NCBI GenBank assembly: GCA_017458125.1
Contig: JAFTGB010000028.1
Location: 1-64,000 of the forward strand
Reading direction: 5' to 3'
Origin: Prevotella sp.
Lineage (GTDB): Bacteria; Bacteroidota; Bacteroidia; Bacteroidales; Bacteroidaceae
DNA length: 64,000 bases
Shown: piece after piece, positions 24,440 through 32,567 of the stretch
Position numbering within the stretch: position 1 is the first letter of the stretch
How the letters are laid out: each line of letters begins with the position of its first letter
The notes under the pieces: model-generated
What the model was told of the DNA's origin: nothing
The model's input: the letters and a program-made list of their open reading frames with translations, nothing else
The model's database searches: none
Position numbers and translations under genes: made by a program

Positions 24440-25219
24440 ATGTTTGAGAAAAAGACAGCAGAATATGAGCGCATCCGCAAGGAGTATCAGGAACTGATAG
24501 CCGACAGGATGGGACAGCAGCAATGGATGGAGTACAACGAAATTCTGTTCTCCACCCATTCGTGTGCTATCGAAGGTAACTCGTTCAGTGTCGACGACAC
24601 GAGAATACTTCGCGAACAAGGCATGGCCATGATACCCGTCGGACATTCGCTGCTTGAGTGTACGGAGATGGCCGACCACTTCAGAGCCTTCGACTTTATG
24701 ACCAGTCACCTTAAACACCCGTTCAATGAGCAGTTGCTCAAGGACGTCAACCGCTTAGTTACCGAGCACACGCTGGGCTACCGCGTACCGGGAGCCATAG
24801 CCGGTGACTACACCACTGAAGACATGGCTGCCGGCGATACCGTTTTTGGCGACCACGAAACACTGATAGCCAGGGTGCCCGAGCTAATGGAAAAGACGGA
24901 AAAGGCCTTAAGCGACGGGCTGCACCCCATGATTGTGGCAGCTCGCTGGCACGGCTACTTTGAATACCTGCACCCCTTCCGTGACGGCAATGGCCGGACG
25001 GGGCGCCTACTTTCCAACTTCATCCTCATGAGAGCTGGCCATCCGCTGCTCATCATCGAGTTGAAAGACCGCGCTGAGTACATCAACGCCCTCAAGCTCA
25101 TCAAGGCGGAAGGGTCGGATGAATTTCTGGGGGCTTTCTTCTTCAAAACGGCCATGCAGCGGATGAAAAGAGAAATGGAGCAGAAGCGGAAAAATACGCT
25201 GCCTATGCTATTCTTCTAA
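24440..25219 (+). CDS. Fic-domain protein with N-terminal self-inhibitory helix (class II)
   Basis: A 259-aa Fic enzyme, a family that usually transfers AMP or another phosphate-linked group to proteins. The catalytic loop HPFRDGNGRTGR begins at His178 and fully matches HPFxxGNGRxxR. Upstream, SCAIEGN at residues 41-47 fits the inhibitory (S/T)xxxE(G/N) motif, with Glu45 expected to block the ATP gamma-phosphate. That places it in class II, where the inhibitory helix is on the same chain N-terminal to the Fic fold, so a separate antitoxin is not required. The start is the ATG just after TACTTTTG. Target proteins are unknown. Confidence 0.9.
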   Translation: MFEKKTAEYERIRKEYQELIADRMGQQQWMEYNEILFSTHSCAIEGNSFSVDDTRILREQGMAMIPVGHSLLECTEMADHFRAFDFMTSHLKHPFNEQLLKDVNRLVTEHTLGYRVPGAIAGDYTTEDMAAGDTVFGDHETLIARVPELMEKTEKALSDGLHPMIVAARWHGYFEYLHPFRDGNGRTGRLLSNFILMRAGHPLLIIELKDRAEYINALKLIKAEGSDEFLGAFFFKTAMQRMKREMEQKRKNTLPMLFF

Positions 25220-25240
25220 GACACACTAACCGCAACGAAA

Positions 25241-25993
25241 ATGAAATTCATCAGTTGGAACGTTAACGGGCTGAGGGCTTGCCAGAGCAAGGGCTTCAGC
25301 GAGGTGTTCACGCAGTTGGACGCCGACTTCTTCTGCCTGCAGGAGACGAAGATGCAGGAGGGACAGCTCGACCTGCAATTTGAGGGCTACCAGTCATTCT
25401 GGAACTATGCCGAGAAGAAAGGCTACTCGGGCACGGCCGTCTACACGCGCCACCAGCCGTTGAGCGTCAGCTACGGCATGGGTATCGACGAGCACGACCA
25501 CGAGGGACGTGTCATCACGCTTGAGATGGCAGACTTCTTCCTGGTGTGCTGCTACACGCCCAACTCGCAGGACGGTCTGCGACGCTTGGACTACCGCATG
25601 AAGTGGGAGGACGACTTCCGCCATTACCTCCAGCAGTTAGACGCCCGGAAGCCCGTCGTGCTGTGCGGCGACCTGAACGTGGCCCACGAGGAGATAGACC
25701 TGAAGAACCCCAAGACCAACCGCCAGAATGCCGGTTTCACCGACGAGGAGCGCCAGAAGTTCACCTTACTGTTGAATAGCGGATTCATCGACTCCTTCCG
25801 CACGCTGTACCCCGAACAGGTCACCTACTCGTGGTGGTCGTACCGCTTCCAGGCCCGCCAGAAGAATGCCGGCTGGCGCATCGACTACTTCGTAGCCTCC
25901 GAGCGGCTGCGCAGCCGCATCAGCGATGCCAAGATACACACCGACATCATGGGCAGCGACCACTGTCCTGTGGAGTTAGACCTGAACCTTTAA
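25241..25993 (+). CDS. xth: Exodeoxyribonuclease III
   Basis: A 250-aa AP endonuclease/3'-5' exonuclease of base-excision repair. Family blocks: MKFISWNVNGLRAC at the start, FCLQETKMQ (metal-binding Glu), CCYTPNSQ, LCGDLNVAHEEIDLKNPK, GWRIDYFVASERL and the C-terminal catalytic GSDHCPVELDL. The length is standard. It starts 21 nt after the Fic stop in the same direction and may be co-transcribed. Confidence 0.96.
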   Translation: MKFISWNVNGLRACQSKGFSEVFTQLDADFFCLQETKMQEGQLDLQFEGYQSFWNYAEKKGYSGTAVYTRHQPLSVSYGMGIDEHDHEGRVITLEMADFFLVCCYTPNSQDGLRRLDYRMKWEDDFRHYLQQLDARKPVVLCGDLNVAHEEIDLKNPKTNRQNAGFTDEERQKFTLLLNSGFIDSFRTLYPEQVTYSWWSYRFQARQKNAGWRIDYFVASERLRSRISDAKIHTDIMGSDHCPVELDLNL

Positions 25994-26059
25994 GAGGCAA
26001 AGTAATGAATTTTACGTTAAAAAGTCAAAACAAAAAACAGCACGTACCCGTTTTTAGCT

Positions 26060-26067
26060 TATCTTTG
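26060..26067 (+). promoter_or_regulatory. -7 box, TATCTTTG
   Basis: TATCTTTG 58 nt upstream of the Ala-rich lipoprotein gene. Confidence 0.65.
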
Positions 26068-26125
26068 CACGCAATAACACATATAAACACTTAACATTTT
26101 AATTAACTAAAAAATTAGAGAAAGT

Positions 26126-26713
26126 ATGAAAAAGACCCTTTTAGCAGTGATGGCTGTAGCTGCCATCAGTTTCACTTCGTGTGGCAACAAGCAACAGCAG
26201 GAAGTACCCGTTGACGAGGTAGCCGTTGAGAACATCGACTCGCTGGCTAACGTAGAAGCCACTGCAAGCATCAGCGCACTGACCGAGCAGATTGAGGCCA
26301 AGGATGTCAACAAGCTGAAGGAAGCCGTTGCCGCCGTGCAGGCCAAGATCAGCGAACTCATCAAGACCAACCCCGAGCTGGCCAAGGAGTACGTGGCTAA
26401 GGTGCAGGCTTTCCTGAAGGAGAATGCCGACAAGGTGAAGGCCGTCGTTGGTAACAACGCTGCCGTCTCTGCCGCCATTGCCGCTGTTGCCGACGCTGAG
26501 CCCCAGAGCATTGTGAACGGTCTGATGGAGAAGGTTGGCGACACCGCCGAGGAGGCTAAGGACGCTGCCGTCGACGCTGCTCAGGAGAAGGTGGACGAGG
26601 CCAAGGCTGCCGCCGAGGAGAAGGCCAACGAGGTGAAGGACGCTGCCAAGGAGAAGGCTAACGAGGCCATTGACAATGCAGCCAGCGACGCCAAGAAGGC
26701 ACTGGGACTGTAA
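26126..26713 (+). CDS. Ala/Lys/Glu-rich helical lipoprotein
   Basis: A 195-aa predicted lipoprotein. The signal MKKTLLAVMAVAAISFTSCG gives a lipid-modified Cys19. After an acidic linker the protein is almost wholly helical; the last 60 residues form LEA/apolipoprotein-like 11-residue repeats of the type EKANEVKDAAK, rich in Ala, Lys and Glu. Such repeats form amphipathic helices that may coat membranes or bind other helices. No enzymatic motif is present. It has its own promoter and is closed by an intrinsic terminator that overlaps the conserved element upstream of the next operon. The function is unknown; an envelope-associated role is inferred. Confidence 0.75.
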   Translation: MKKTLLAVMAVAAISFTSCGNKQQQEVPVDEVAVENIDSLANVEATASISALTEQIEAKDVNKLKEAVAAVQAKISELIKTNPELAKEYVAKVQAFLKENADKVKAVVGNNAAVSAAIAAVADAEPQSIVNGLMEKVGDTAEEAKDAAVDAAQEKVDEAKAAAEEKANEVKDAAKEKANEAIDNAASDAKKALGL

Positions 26714-26755
26714 GAGTTTATAGTTTAGAGTTAATAGTTTAGAGTTTAAAGTTTA
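26714..26755. repeat. Heptamer tract (6 units)
   Basis: GAGTTTA, TAGTTTA, GAGTTAA, TAGTTTA, GAGTTTA and AAGTTTA in exact 7-bp register directly after the lipoprotein stop codon. Confidence 0.75.
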
Positions 26756-26766
26756 GACTCGAAACA

Positions 26767-26807
26767 GACTTTCACTGAACGAAACAGCCGGTTCGCTGAA
26801 TAGATTT
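26767..26807 (+). promoter_or_regulatory. 41-bp conserved element with two TTCRCTGAA repeats, copy 1
   Basis: TTCACTGAA at 26771-26779 and TTCGCTGAA at 26792-26800 are 21 bp apart start to start. The second repeat ends 28 nt before the -7 box. Copy 2 upstream of the VTC gene matches at 37 of 41 positions with identical spacing. Two direct 9-mers two helical turns apart fit the way LytTR regulators bind. This copy also overlaps a terminator hairpin. Confidence 0.65.
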
Positions 26808-26827
26808 CGCGAACCGGCTCTTTTTTT
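26786..26827 (+). terminator. Rho-independent terminator after the Ala-rich lipoprotein gene
   Basis: A perfect 11-bp stem (AGCCGGTTCGC paired with GCGAACCGGCT), a 12-nt loop, then C and seven Ts. The T-run ends 1 nt before the next promoter box. Confidence 0.85.
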
Positions 26828-26828
26828 C

Positions 26829-26836
26829 TACCTTTG
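26829..26836 (+). promoter_or_regulatory. -7 box, TACCTTTG, of the first beta-helix gene
   Basis: TACCTTTG 40 nt upstream of the ATG and 28 nt after the second TTCGCTGAA repeat. Confidence 0.75.
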
Positions 26837-26876
26837 CCTCATCATTAAGAATATTAACTTAAAAATAGGCAAAGAT

Positions 26877-28649
26877 ATGAAAAAGACTTTGATTTCCACC
26901 CTGCTCGTCGGCCTGATGACCATCGTAACGGCATGCACCAAGGACGACACGTTTGAAACCTACAGCAGTTCAAACAACAACAGCAGCAACAACAGCAGTA
27001 GCAGCGCAAGCAGCAACAACGCAAGCGACGCAGCCAGCGGCAACCTGGCCACGTTCACCGTCAGCATCGACAAGACGACGGCAGAACCCACCACCGGCGT
27101 GGCCACCGCCTACTACCCCGAGGACGAGGACAACATGGCCAACAACAGCTTCGCCACGCAGGTGGCCATCGACCTGTCGGCACCCGAGGCCAAGACCGAG
27201 AACGGCGTGACCATCACCGTCAACGGCGGCCACGTGACGGCCGACCACGGCGAGACCACGGGCATCTGCTACTACGTCACCGGTACGACCGCCAACGGTT
27301 CGCTGACCATTCTTGGCGAGAAGAAGTACGAGGTCGTGCTGAACAATGTCAGCATCACCAACCCCGACAGTGCCGCCCTCAACCTGCTGAGCAAGAAGCG
27401 CGCCTTCGTCGTGCTGGCCGACGGCACCACCAACACGCTGACCGACGGCACCACGTCGCAGAACGACCACAAGGGCACCCTCTACGCCAAGGGCAAGCTG
27501 CTCTTGAACGGCAGTGGCAAACTGGAAGTCTACGGCAACTACAACAACGCCATCCACTCGGCTGACTACATCATCTTCAACACCGGCAACAACGTCTACG
27601 CCAAGTCGACGGCCAACAACGGCATCAAGGCCAACGACGGCGTCATCATCAACGGCGGCGTGCTGAACGTGGAGGTGTCGGCAGCAGCGGCCAAAGGCAT
27701 CAACTGCGAGTCGGACATCACCGTCAACGGCGGGCGTACCACCGTCATCACCACTGGCAACGGAGCCTGGGACACCGAGGACTTGGAGGCCAAGGGTGCC
27801 GCCGGCATCAAGAGCGACATGAACCTGACCGTCAACGGCGGTGAGCTGTGGCTCAAGAGCACGGGCACGGGCGGCAAGGGCATCAACGTCGACAGCGAGG
27901 CTTACTTCAACGGCGGCAACACCTACATCGTCACCGAGGGCGGACAGTTCAAGGCCAACAACGACACGGCATCGCCCAAGGGCATCAAAGTGGACGGCGA
28001 CATCGACATCAGCGGCGGCAGCATCTGGGTGCGCACCACGGGATACAACGGCGAGGGCATCGAGTCGAAGAGCACGCTGACCGTCAGCGGCGGCGAGGTG
28101 GCCTGCTACACCTACGACGACGCCCTCAACTCGGCTGGCGACATGACCATCAGCGGCGGCTACGTCTACGCTCAGGCACGCAACAACGACGGCATCGACG
28201 CCAACGGCAACTGCTACATCAAGGGCGGCTTCGTCTTCGCCGTCAGCGCAGGCGGTCCCGAGGTGGCCATCGACGCCAACACCGAGGGCGGCAAGAAGCT
28301 CTACATACAGGGCGGCACCATCGTGGCCTTAGGCGGACTGGAGCAGGGTTCGCAGCTCTCGCAGTCGTGCTACCAGACATCGTGGAGCAGCAACACATGG
28401 TATGCCCTGCAGTACGGCAACACCACCTTTGCCTACAAGACGCCGTCCAGCGGTGCCACGGGCATGGTTGTCTCGGCTTCCTCCACCCCCACCCTGCTGT
28501 CGGGTGTGACGGTCAGCGGCGGCACCACCTACTTCGGCGGAGTAGGCACCATCGGCGGCACCGTCAGCGGCGGCAGCAGCGTCTCGCTCTCGTCCTATTC
28601 GGGCGGCGGCATGGGCGGCGGCATGGGCGGCGGTCCCGGCTGGCGGTGA
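26877..28649 (+). CDS. Cthe_2159-type carbohydrate-binding beta-helix lipoprotein
   Basis: A 590-aa surface-type lipoprotein (lipobox ending MTIVTAC, Cys20). A Ser/Asn linker (about residues 28-55) leads to a long parallel beta-helix built of repeats such as GIKANDGVIINGGVLNVE, GIKSDMNLTVNGG, GINVDSEAYFNGG and GIESKSTLTVSGG. This is the Cthe_2159/DUF4353 pattern; the Clostridium thermocellum prototype is a calcium-containing beta-helix that binds cellulose and pectin-like polysaccharides. The C-terminus is a Gly/Met tail ending GGGPGWR. It is first in the operon downstream of the conserved 41-bp element. A surface adhesin or glycan-binding role is inferred from the family. Confidence 0.88.
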   Translation: MKKTLISTLLVGLMTIVTACTKDDTFETYSSSNNNSSNNSSSSASSNNASDAASGNLATFTVSIDKTTAEPTTGVATAYYPEDEDNMANNSFATQVAIDLSAPEAKTENGVTITVNGGHVTADHGETTGICYYVTGTTANGSLTILGEKKYEVVLNNVSITNPDSAALNLLSKKRAFVVLADGTTNTLTDGTTSQNDHKGTLYAKGKLLLNGSGKLEVYGNYNNAIHSADYIIFNTGNNVYAKSTANNGIKANDGVIINGGVLNVEVSAAAAKGINCESDITVNGGRTTVITTGNGAWDTEDLEAKGAAGIKSDMNLTVNGGELWLKSTGTGGKGINVDSEAYFNGGNTYIVTEGGQFKANNDTASPKGIKVDGDIDISGGSIWVRTTGYNGEGIESKSTLTVSGGEVACYTYDDALNSAGDMTISGGYVYAQARNNDGIDANGNCYIKGGFVFAVSAGGPEVAIDANTEGGKKLYIQGGTIVALGGLEQGSQLSQSCYQTSWSSNTWYALQYGNTTFAYKTPSSGATGMVVSASSTPTLLSGVTVSGGTTYFGGVGTIGGTVSGGSSVSLSSYSGGGMGGGMGGGPGWR

Positions 28650-28716
28650 CTGACCGACCTGCGCCCTGCGCCTTTTCTCATGCATAACTGGTTCCTATTA
28701 TTAAACAGCATCGACA

Positions 28717-29103
28717 ATGAAAAAAATGATTATCCTGAGCCTCCTCACCGCCCTGACCACGGGCCTGAAGGCGGCAGACTACAGCCACCTGGTGTTCACC
28801 CTGACCGATGGCACCACCCAGAGCATCACCTCCACGGGCCTGAACCTCACCTTCACGGATGGCAACCTGACGGCAACGAGTGGGACGACCACCCTCACCA
28901 TCCCCCTCACTTCCCTGACGAAGATGGAATTCTCTAACGACGGCGCCACCGCCATCAGCACCCTGAAGGCCGACGTCACCATAGACGAGAACACGGAGGT
29001 CTACGACCTCAACGGCCGCCGCGTGCCGACCGGCACAGCACTGCAGCGCGGCGTCTACATCATCAAGAGCAACGGACAAACCACTAAAGTACAAATCCGA
29101 TGA
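28717..29103 (+). CDS. Small secreted protein with C-terminal GxYIxxNGxTxKVxIR tail
   Basis: A 128-aa protein with a signal peptide (residues 1-19, ending GLKAA). The body is Thr-rich beta sequence containing FTDGNLTAT and IPLTSLTKMEFS. The C-terminus carries YDLNGRRVP and GVYIIKSNG, like the tails of the C10 protease and RCC1 protein in this window. The N-terminal half resembles the region after the signal of the next protein (TLSDITSMTTD), hinting at a shared module. It sits between the two beta-helix genes and overlaps the next by 4 nt (ATGA), so translation is coupled. I know of no named family; it may be a secreted accessory of the flanking adhesins. Confidence 0.72.
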   Translation: MKKMIILSLLTALTTGLKAADYSHLVFTLTDGTTQSITSTGLNLTFTDGNLTATSGTTTLTIPLTSLTKMEFSNDGATAISTLKADVTIDENTEVYDLNGRRVPTGTALQRGVYIIKSNGQTTKVQIR

Positions 29104-31031
29104 GACAGACACTCCTTACCATAGCCGCCCTGCTGCTGACCGGCATAGCCGCAACAGCACAAACGCTGAACGTCACCGTGGGCAACGTCACCTATCAGTT
29201 TCCGGCTAACCAGACGGGCGAGATGAACTTCACCGGCGGCTCTACGCTCACCGTCATGGGCAAGACGTTCACCCTGAGCGACATCACCAGCATGACGACC
29301 GACGAGACGGCCGTCACCGACAACCTGGTCAGCATCGTCTACGACGGCACGACGGCCAAGGTCAGCGTGGCGGGCAACGTAGCGCAGTACGTGGAGGCCA
29401 CCGTCAGCGGTGCCCACGTCACCATAGTCCAGAGCAACACCGCCGCCGTTGACGACGACGAAATCACCTACCAACTGAGCGGCAGCAGCAGCGACGGCTC
29501 GCTAACGCTGGACGGTTCCTACAAGTGCACCGTCTCGCTGGCTGGCGTGACGCTGACCAACCCCGGCGGTGCCGCCATCAACATCACCAACTCGAAGCGC
29601 ATACAGCTCAGCGCCAAGAAGAACACCGTCAACACGCTGACCGACGCGGCTGGCGGCTCGCAGAAGGCCTGCATCTACAGCAAGGGCCAGCTGCAACTGC
29701 AAGGCAACGGCACGCTCAGCGTGGCCGGCTACACCAAGCACGCCATCAAGAGCGGCGACTACATCACGGTGAAGAACCTGACACTCAACATCACGGCGGC
29801 AGCCGGCGACGGCATCAACTGCGAGGAGTATTTCCAGATGAAGAGCGGCACGGTGACCATCAGCGGCGTCAGCGACGACGGCATACAGTGCGACCTGGGC
29901 GGCACCGCGTCGACGGGTGAGACCACCGACCACGAGGACGAAGACTCGGGCAACATCTACTTAGAGGGCGGCACGCTCAACGTCACCGTGACGGCTACGG
30001 CGGCCAAGGCCGTCAAGAGCGAGGGCGACATGCGCGTCAGCGGCGGCGACATCACCTGCAAGACCTCGGGCGGCGGCTCGTGGGACACGGACGACATGAA
30101 GACGAAGGCTGCTGCCTGCATGAGTGCTGACGGCAACATGACCATCAACGGCGGCACACTGACGCTGACCAGCACAGGAGCCGGCGGCAAGGGCATCAGC
30201 GTGGACGGCACACTGACCGTCACCGACGGCACCGTCAACGTCAACACAAGCGGCAACGCCGTGGTGGCCTCCAGCTCGGGCACCATCTCGACCGTCTCCA
30301 ACTCGCAGCAGCTCGACCGCTACACCAGCGACTACAAGTCGCTGCCCAAGGGCATCAAGGCTGACGGCGCCATCGCCATCAACGGCGGCACGTTCAACAT
30401 CATCACCAAGGGCGCCGGCGGCGAGGGCATCGAGTCGAAGACCACGCTGACCATGACCGACGGCTACGTCTACGCCTCGACGGCCGACGACGGCATCAAC
30501 TGCAGCAGCACCATGACCATCAGCGGTGGCCACATCATGGTCAGCTCGTCGGGCAACGACGGACTGGACGCCAACGGTAACTTGAACATCACGGGCGGCA
30601 ACATCTTCTCGGTATGCGCCGGAGGTGCCGAGGTCGGACTGGATGCTGCCGAGCAGTACAAGCTGAACATCACAGGCGGCAACATCGTGGCCATCGGAGG
30701 GTTTGAGAAAGGAGCCAACGTGTCGGGCGGCACGGCCAAACAGGCCAGTTCCTACACCAAGGGAGCATGGTACGCCCTCTACAACGGCAGCGACACGGCC
30801 TTCGCCTTCAAGGTGCCAAGCAACAGCAGCATGGGCGACAAGCTCGTCGTCTACACCACCGGCACACCGTCGCTCAAGACGGGAGTCACCGGCAGCGGCG
30901 ACGCCTTCTGGAGCGGCAACGGCTACAGCAGCGCCACCGGCGGCTCGACGGTATCGCTCAGCGAGTACAACAGCAACAGCGGCAGCGGTCCCGGTGGCGG
31001 TCCTGGCGGCGGTGGCGGATGGGGTCACTGA
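29100..31031 (+). CDS. Second Cthe_2159-type carbohydrate-binding beta-helix protein
   Basis: A 643-aa secreted protein with a signal peptide (MRQTLLTIAALLLTGIAATA) but no lipobox. After a short N-terminal module comes a Cthe_2159-type beta-helix with repeats such as GINCEEYFQMKSGTVTISG, GISVDGTLTVTDG, GIKADGAIAINGGTFNI and GIESKTTLTMTDG. It ends in a Gly-rich tail, GPGGGPGGGGGWGH, parallel to the other protein's tail. Ca2+ and polysaccharide binding are known for the prototype; the ligand here is unknown. The two proteins are diverged paralogues, one a lipoprotein and one not, suggesting different anchoring. Confidence 0.87.
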   Translation: MRQTLLTIAALLLTGIAATAQTLNVTVGNVTYQFPANQTGEMNFTGGSTLTVMGKTFTLSDITSMTTDETAVTDNLVSIVYDGTTAKVSVAGNVAQYVEATVSGAHVTIVQSNTAAVDDDEITYQLSGSSSDGSLTLDGSYKCTVSLAGVTLTNPGGAAINITNSKRIQLSAKKNTVNTLTDAAGGSQKACIYSKGQLQLQGNGTLSVAGYTKHAIKSGDYITVKNLTLNITAAAGDGINCEEYFQMKSGTVTISGVSDDGIQCDLGGTASTGETTDHEDEDSGNIYLEGGTLNVTVTATAAKAVKSEGDMRVSGGDITCKTSGGGSWDTDDMKTKAAACMSADGNMTINGGTLTLTSTGAGGKGISVDGTLTVTDGTVNVNTSGNAVVASSSGTISTVSNSQQLDRYTSDYKSLPKGIKADGAIAINGGTFNIITKGAGGEGIESKTTLTMTDGYVYASTADDGINCSSTMTISGGHIMVSSSGNDGLDANGNLNITGGNIFSVCAGGAEVGLDAAEQYKLNITGGNIVAIGGFEKGANVSGGTAKQASSYTKGAWYALYNGSDTAFAFKVPSNSSMGDKLVVYTTGTPSLKTGVTGSGDAFWSGNGYSSATGGSTVSLSEYNSNSGSGPGGGPGGGGGWGH

Positions 31032-31070
31032 CTTTCGCTGAACGAAACAGGCACTTCGCTGAATAGATTT
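31030..31070 (+). promoter_or_regulatory. 41-bp conserved element with two TTCRCTGAA repeats, copy 2
   Basis: TTCGCTGAA at 31034-31042 and 31055-31063, again 21 bp apart, with the second ending 28 nt before TACCTTTG at 31092. It shares 37 of 41 bases with copy 1 but lacks the terminator hairpin, so the conservation is not explained by termination. It begins at the stop codon of the preceding gene. Confidence 0.65.
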
Positions 31071-31091
31071 TGAAATGACGGGAGCAAGTCC

Positions 31092-31099
31092 TACCTTTG
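31092..31099 (+). promoter_or_regulatory. -7 box, TACCTTTG, of the VTC-domain operon
   Basis: TACCTTTG 28 nt upstream of the VTC gene ATG, with copy 2 of the 41-bp element upstream. It probably drives the genes from the VTC protein through the LytTR regulator. Confidence 0.75.
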
Positions 31100-31127
31100 T
31101 AACAGAATCATAAAAACAAACCAGCTT

Positions 31128-31871
31128 ATGAACACGTTACTAAGGGGATTTGCTCCCATCACATTGGAAGAGATGAGCAGTGTCAAGCTCATGAACCGCA
31201 CTGACACCAAGTTCGTCACCACCATCAGCAAACTGCAGCAGCTGTTGCAAATGGCCCAGAAAGACTACTACATACAGGAGATTGACGGCCAGCGCAACCT
31301 GGAGTACGACACCACCTACTTCGACACCCTGCACTTCGACATGTACTGCCAGCACCAGCACAACCACGCCAACCGCCAGAAGATACGCTTCCGCACCTAC
31401 TGCATCAGCGGCCTGCAGTTTATGGAGGTGAAGACCAAGAACAACCACGGACGCACGAAGAAAAGCCGCATCAGGGTGACGGACATGAACGTCAACGACC
31501 GCGAGAAGCGCGAGTTCTTAGGCCAGAACCTGCACTACGGCGTAGACACGCTGCAACCCGCACTGAACAACCACTTCTCGCGCATCACGCTGGTGAACAA
31601 GGCCAAGACCGAGCGTCTGACCATAGACAGCCACCTGACGTTCCACAACCTGGTGAACGGCAAGGACAAGGAGATGGGGCCGCTGGTCGTCGTCGAGCTG
31701 AAACGCGACGGACGCGTGCCCTCCCCCATTCTGGAGATGCTGCGCCGGCTGCACATCCATCCGCACGGTTTCTCCAAATACTGCATGGGGTCGGCACTCA
31801 CCAACCCGCAGCTGCCCTGCAACCGCTTCAAAAGCAAACTAATAGAAATCAACAAGATAGTCAACAGCTAA
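31128..31871 (+). CDS. VTC-domain (polyphosphate-polymerase-like) protein
   Basis: A 247-aa soluble tunnel-fold (TTM-related) protein. Charged tunnel residues expected of VTC domains are in place: Arg24 and Lys28 in NRTDTKFV, Lys85-x-Arg87-x-Arg89 in KIRFRT, Glu100/Lys102/Lys104 in EVKTK, Lys111 in GRTKKSRI, Arg163 in ERLTID, Glu190/Lys192 in VVELKRDG and Lys217 in GFSKYCMG. In yeast Vtc4 this domain makes polyphosphate from ATP. Bacterial homologues next to a DUF4956 gene are widespread but functionally undefined. It starts a run of tightly spaced genes. Catalytic ability is plausible; the true product is unknown. Confidence 0.88.
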   Translation: MNTLLRGFAPITLEEMSSVKLMNRTDTKFVTTISKLQQLLQMAQKDYYIQEIDGQRNLEYDTTYFDTLHFDMYCQHQHNHANRQKIRFRTYCISGLQFMEVKTKNNHGRTKKSRIRVTDMNVNDREKREFLGQNLHYGVDTLQPALNNHFSRITLVNKAKTERLTIDSHLTFHNLVNGKDKEMGPLVVVELKRDGRVPSPILEMLRRLHIHPHGFSKYCMGSALTNPQLPCNRFKSKLIEINKIVNS

Positions 31872-31898
31872 TATTCACCCATCATAACACGACAACAC

Positions 31899-32567
31899 AT
31901 GACACACGACATATTCTCCACAGCATTCGGCGACACACTGGTACGGTTCTTCATCTGCCTGCTCGTCAACTGGTTCATCGTACACTTCCTCTACTTCAAG
32001 AAAGGCAAGCGCCGCGACTTCTACTTCACCTTCGTCATCATCTCGGTGGCCATCTACTTCCTCGTCTACCTCATGATGGGCATGGACCGCGGCAAGGCCA
32101 CCATGGGCGTGGGACTCGGACTGTTCGGCATCTTCAGCATCATGCGCTACCGCACCGACTCCATGCCCGTGCGCGAGATGACCTACCTCTTTGTCGTCGT
32201 ATGCCTGGCAGTGGTGCACGCCATGGCCTCGCCCATAGAAACGGACGGCACACCGCTACTCAGACTCGTCATCATCGACATCATCACCATACTGACCATC
32301 GTCGTCTTCGAGCAGACACTGAGGCAGGACGCCTCGAAACTGGTGCAGTACGACCGCATAGAGCTCATCAAGCCCGAGCGGCGTCAGGAGCTGGTGGCCG
32401 ACCTGCACGAGCGCACTGGACTGGACGTGCTGAACGTCGAGATTGGCGCCATCGACTTCCTGCACGACACGGTGGTGCTGCGCGTCTACTACAAGTCGGG
32501 TAGCCACAAGAAGAACGATATTGACAACATGATAAAAATAAAAAGTTCCAACTATGCAAGCATCTAA
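31899..32567 (+). CDS. DUF4956 membrane protein
   Basis: A 222-aa protein. About four membrane segments lie in residues 10-120 (LVRFFICLLVNWFIVHFLYF; a second near 40-60; GVGLGLFGIFSIMRYRTDS; YLFVVVCLAVVHAMA), with a cytoplasmic C-terminal domain of about 90 aa. The RYRT motif between segments is typical of DUF4956. This family is repeatedly found beside VTC-domain genes, as in bacteria where CotH or Cthe_2159 proteins are also linked. A natural reading is a membrane partner, perhaps a channel or anchor, of the VTC protein 27 nt upstream. It overlaps the next gene by 14 nt. Confidence 0.88.
   Translation: MTHDIFSTAFGDTLVRFFICLLVNWFIVHFLYFKKGKRRDFYFTFVIISVAIYFLVYLMMGMDRGKATMGVGLGLFGIFSIMRYRTDSMPVREMTYLFVVVCLAVVHAMASPIETDGTPLLRLVIIDIITILTIVVFEQTLRQDASKLVQYDRIELIKPERRQELVADLHERTGLDVLNVEIGAIDFLHDTVVLRVYYKSGSHKKNDIDNMIKIKSSNYASI

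Noticed and set aside
29961-31028. Open frame of 355 aa on the minus strand
   Set aside because: Antisense to the second beta-helix gene; the Gly/Asn-rich codons of that gene produce an Ala/Val/Arg-rich shadow frame without recognisable domains.
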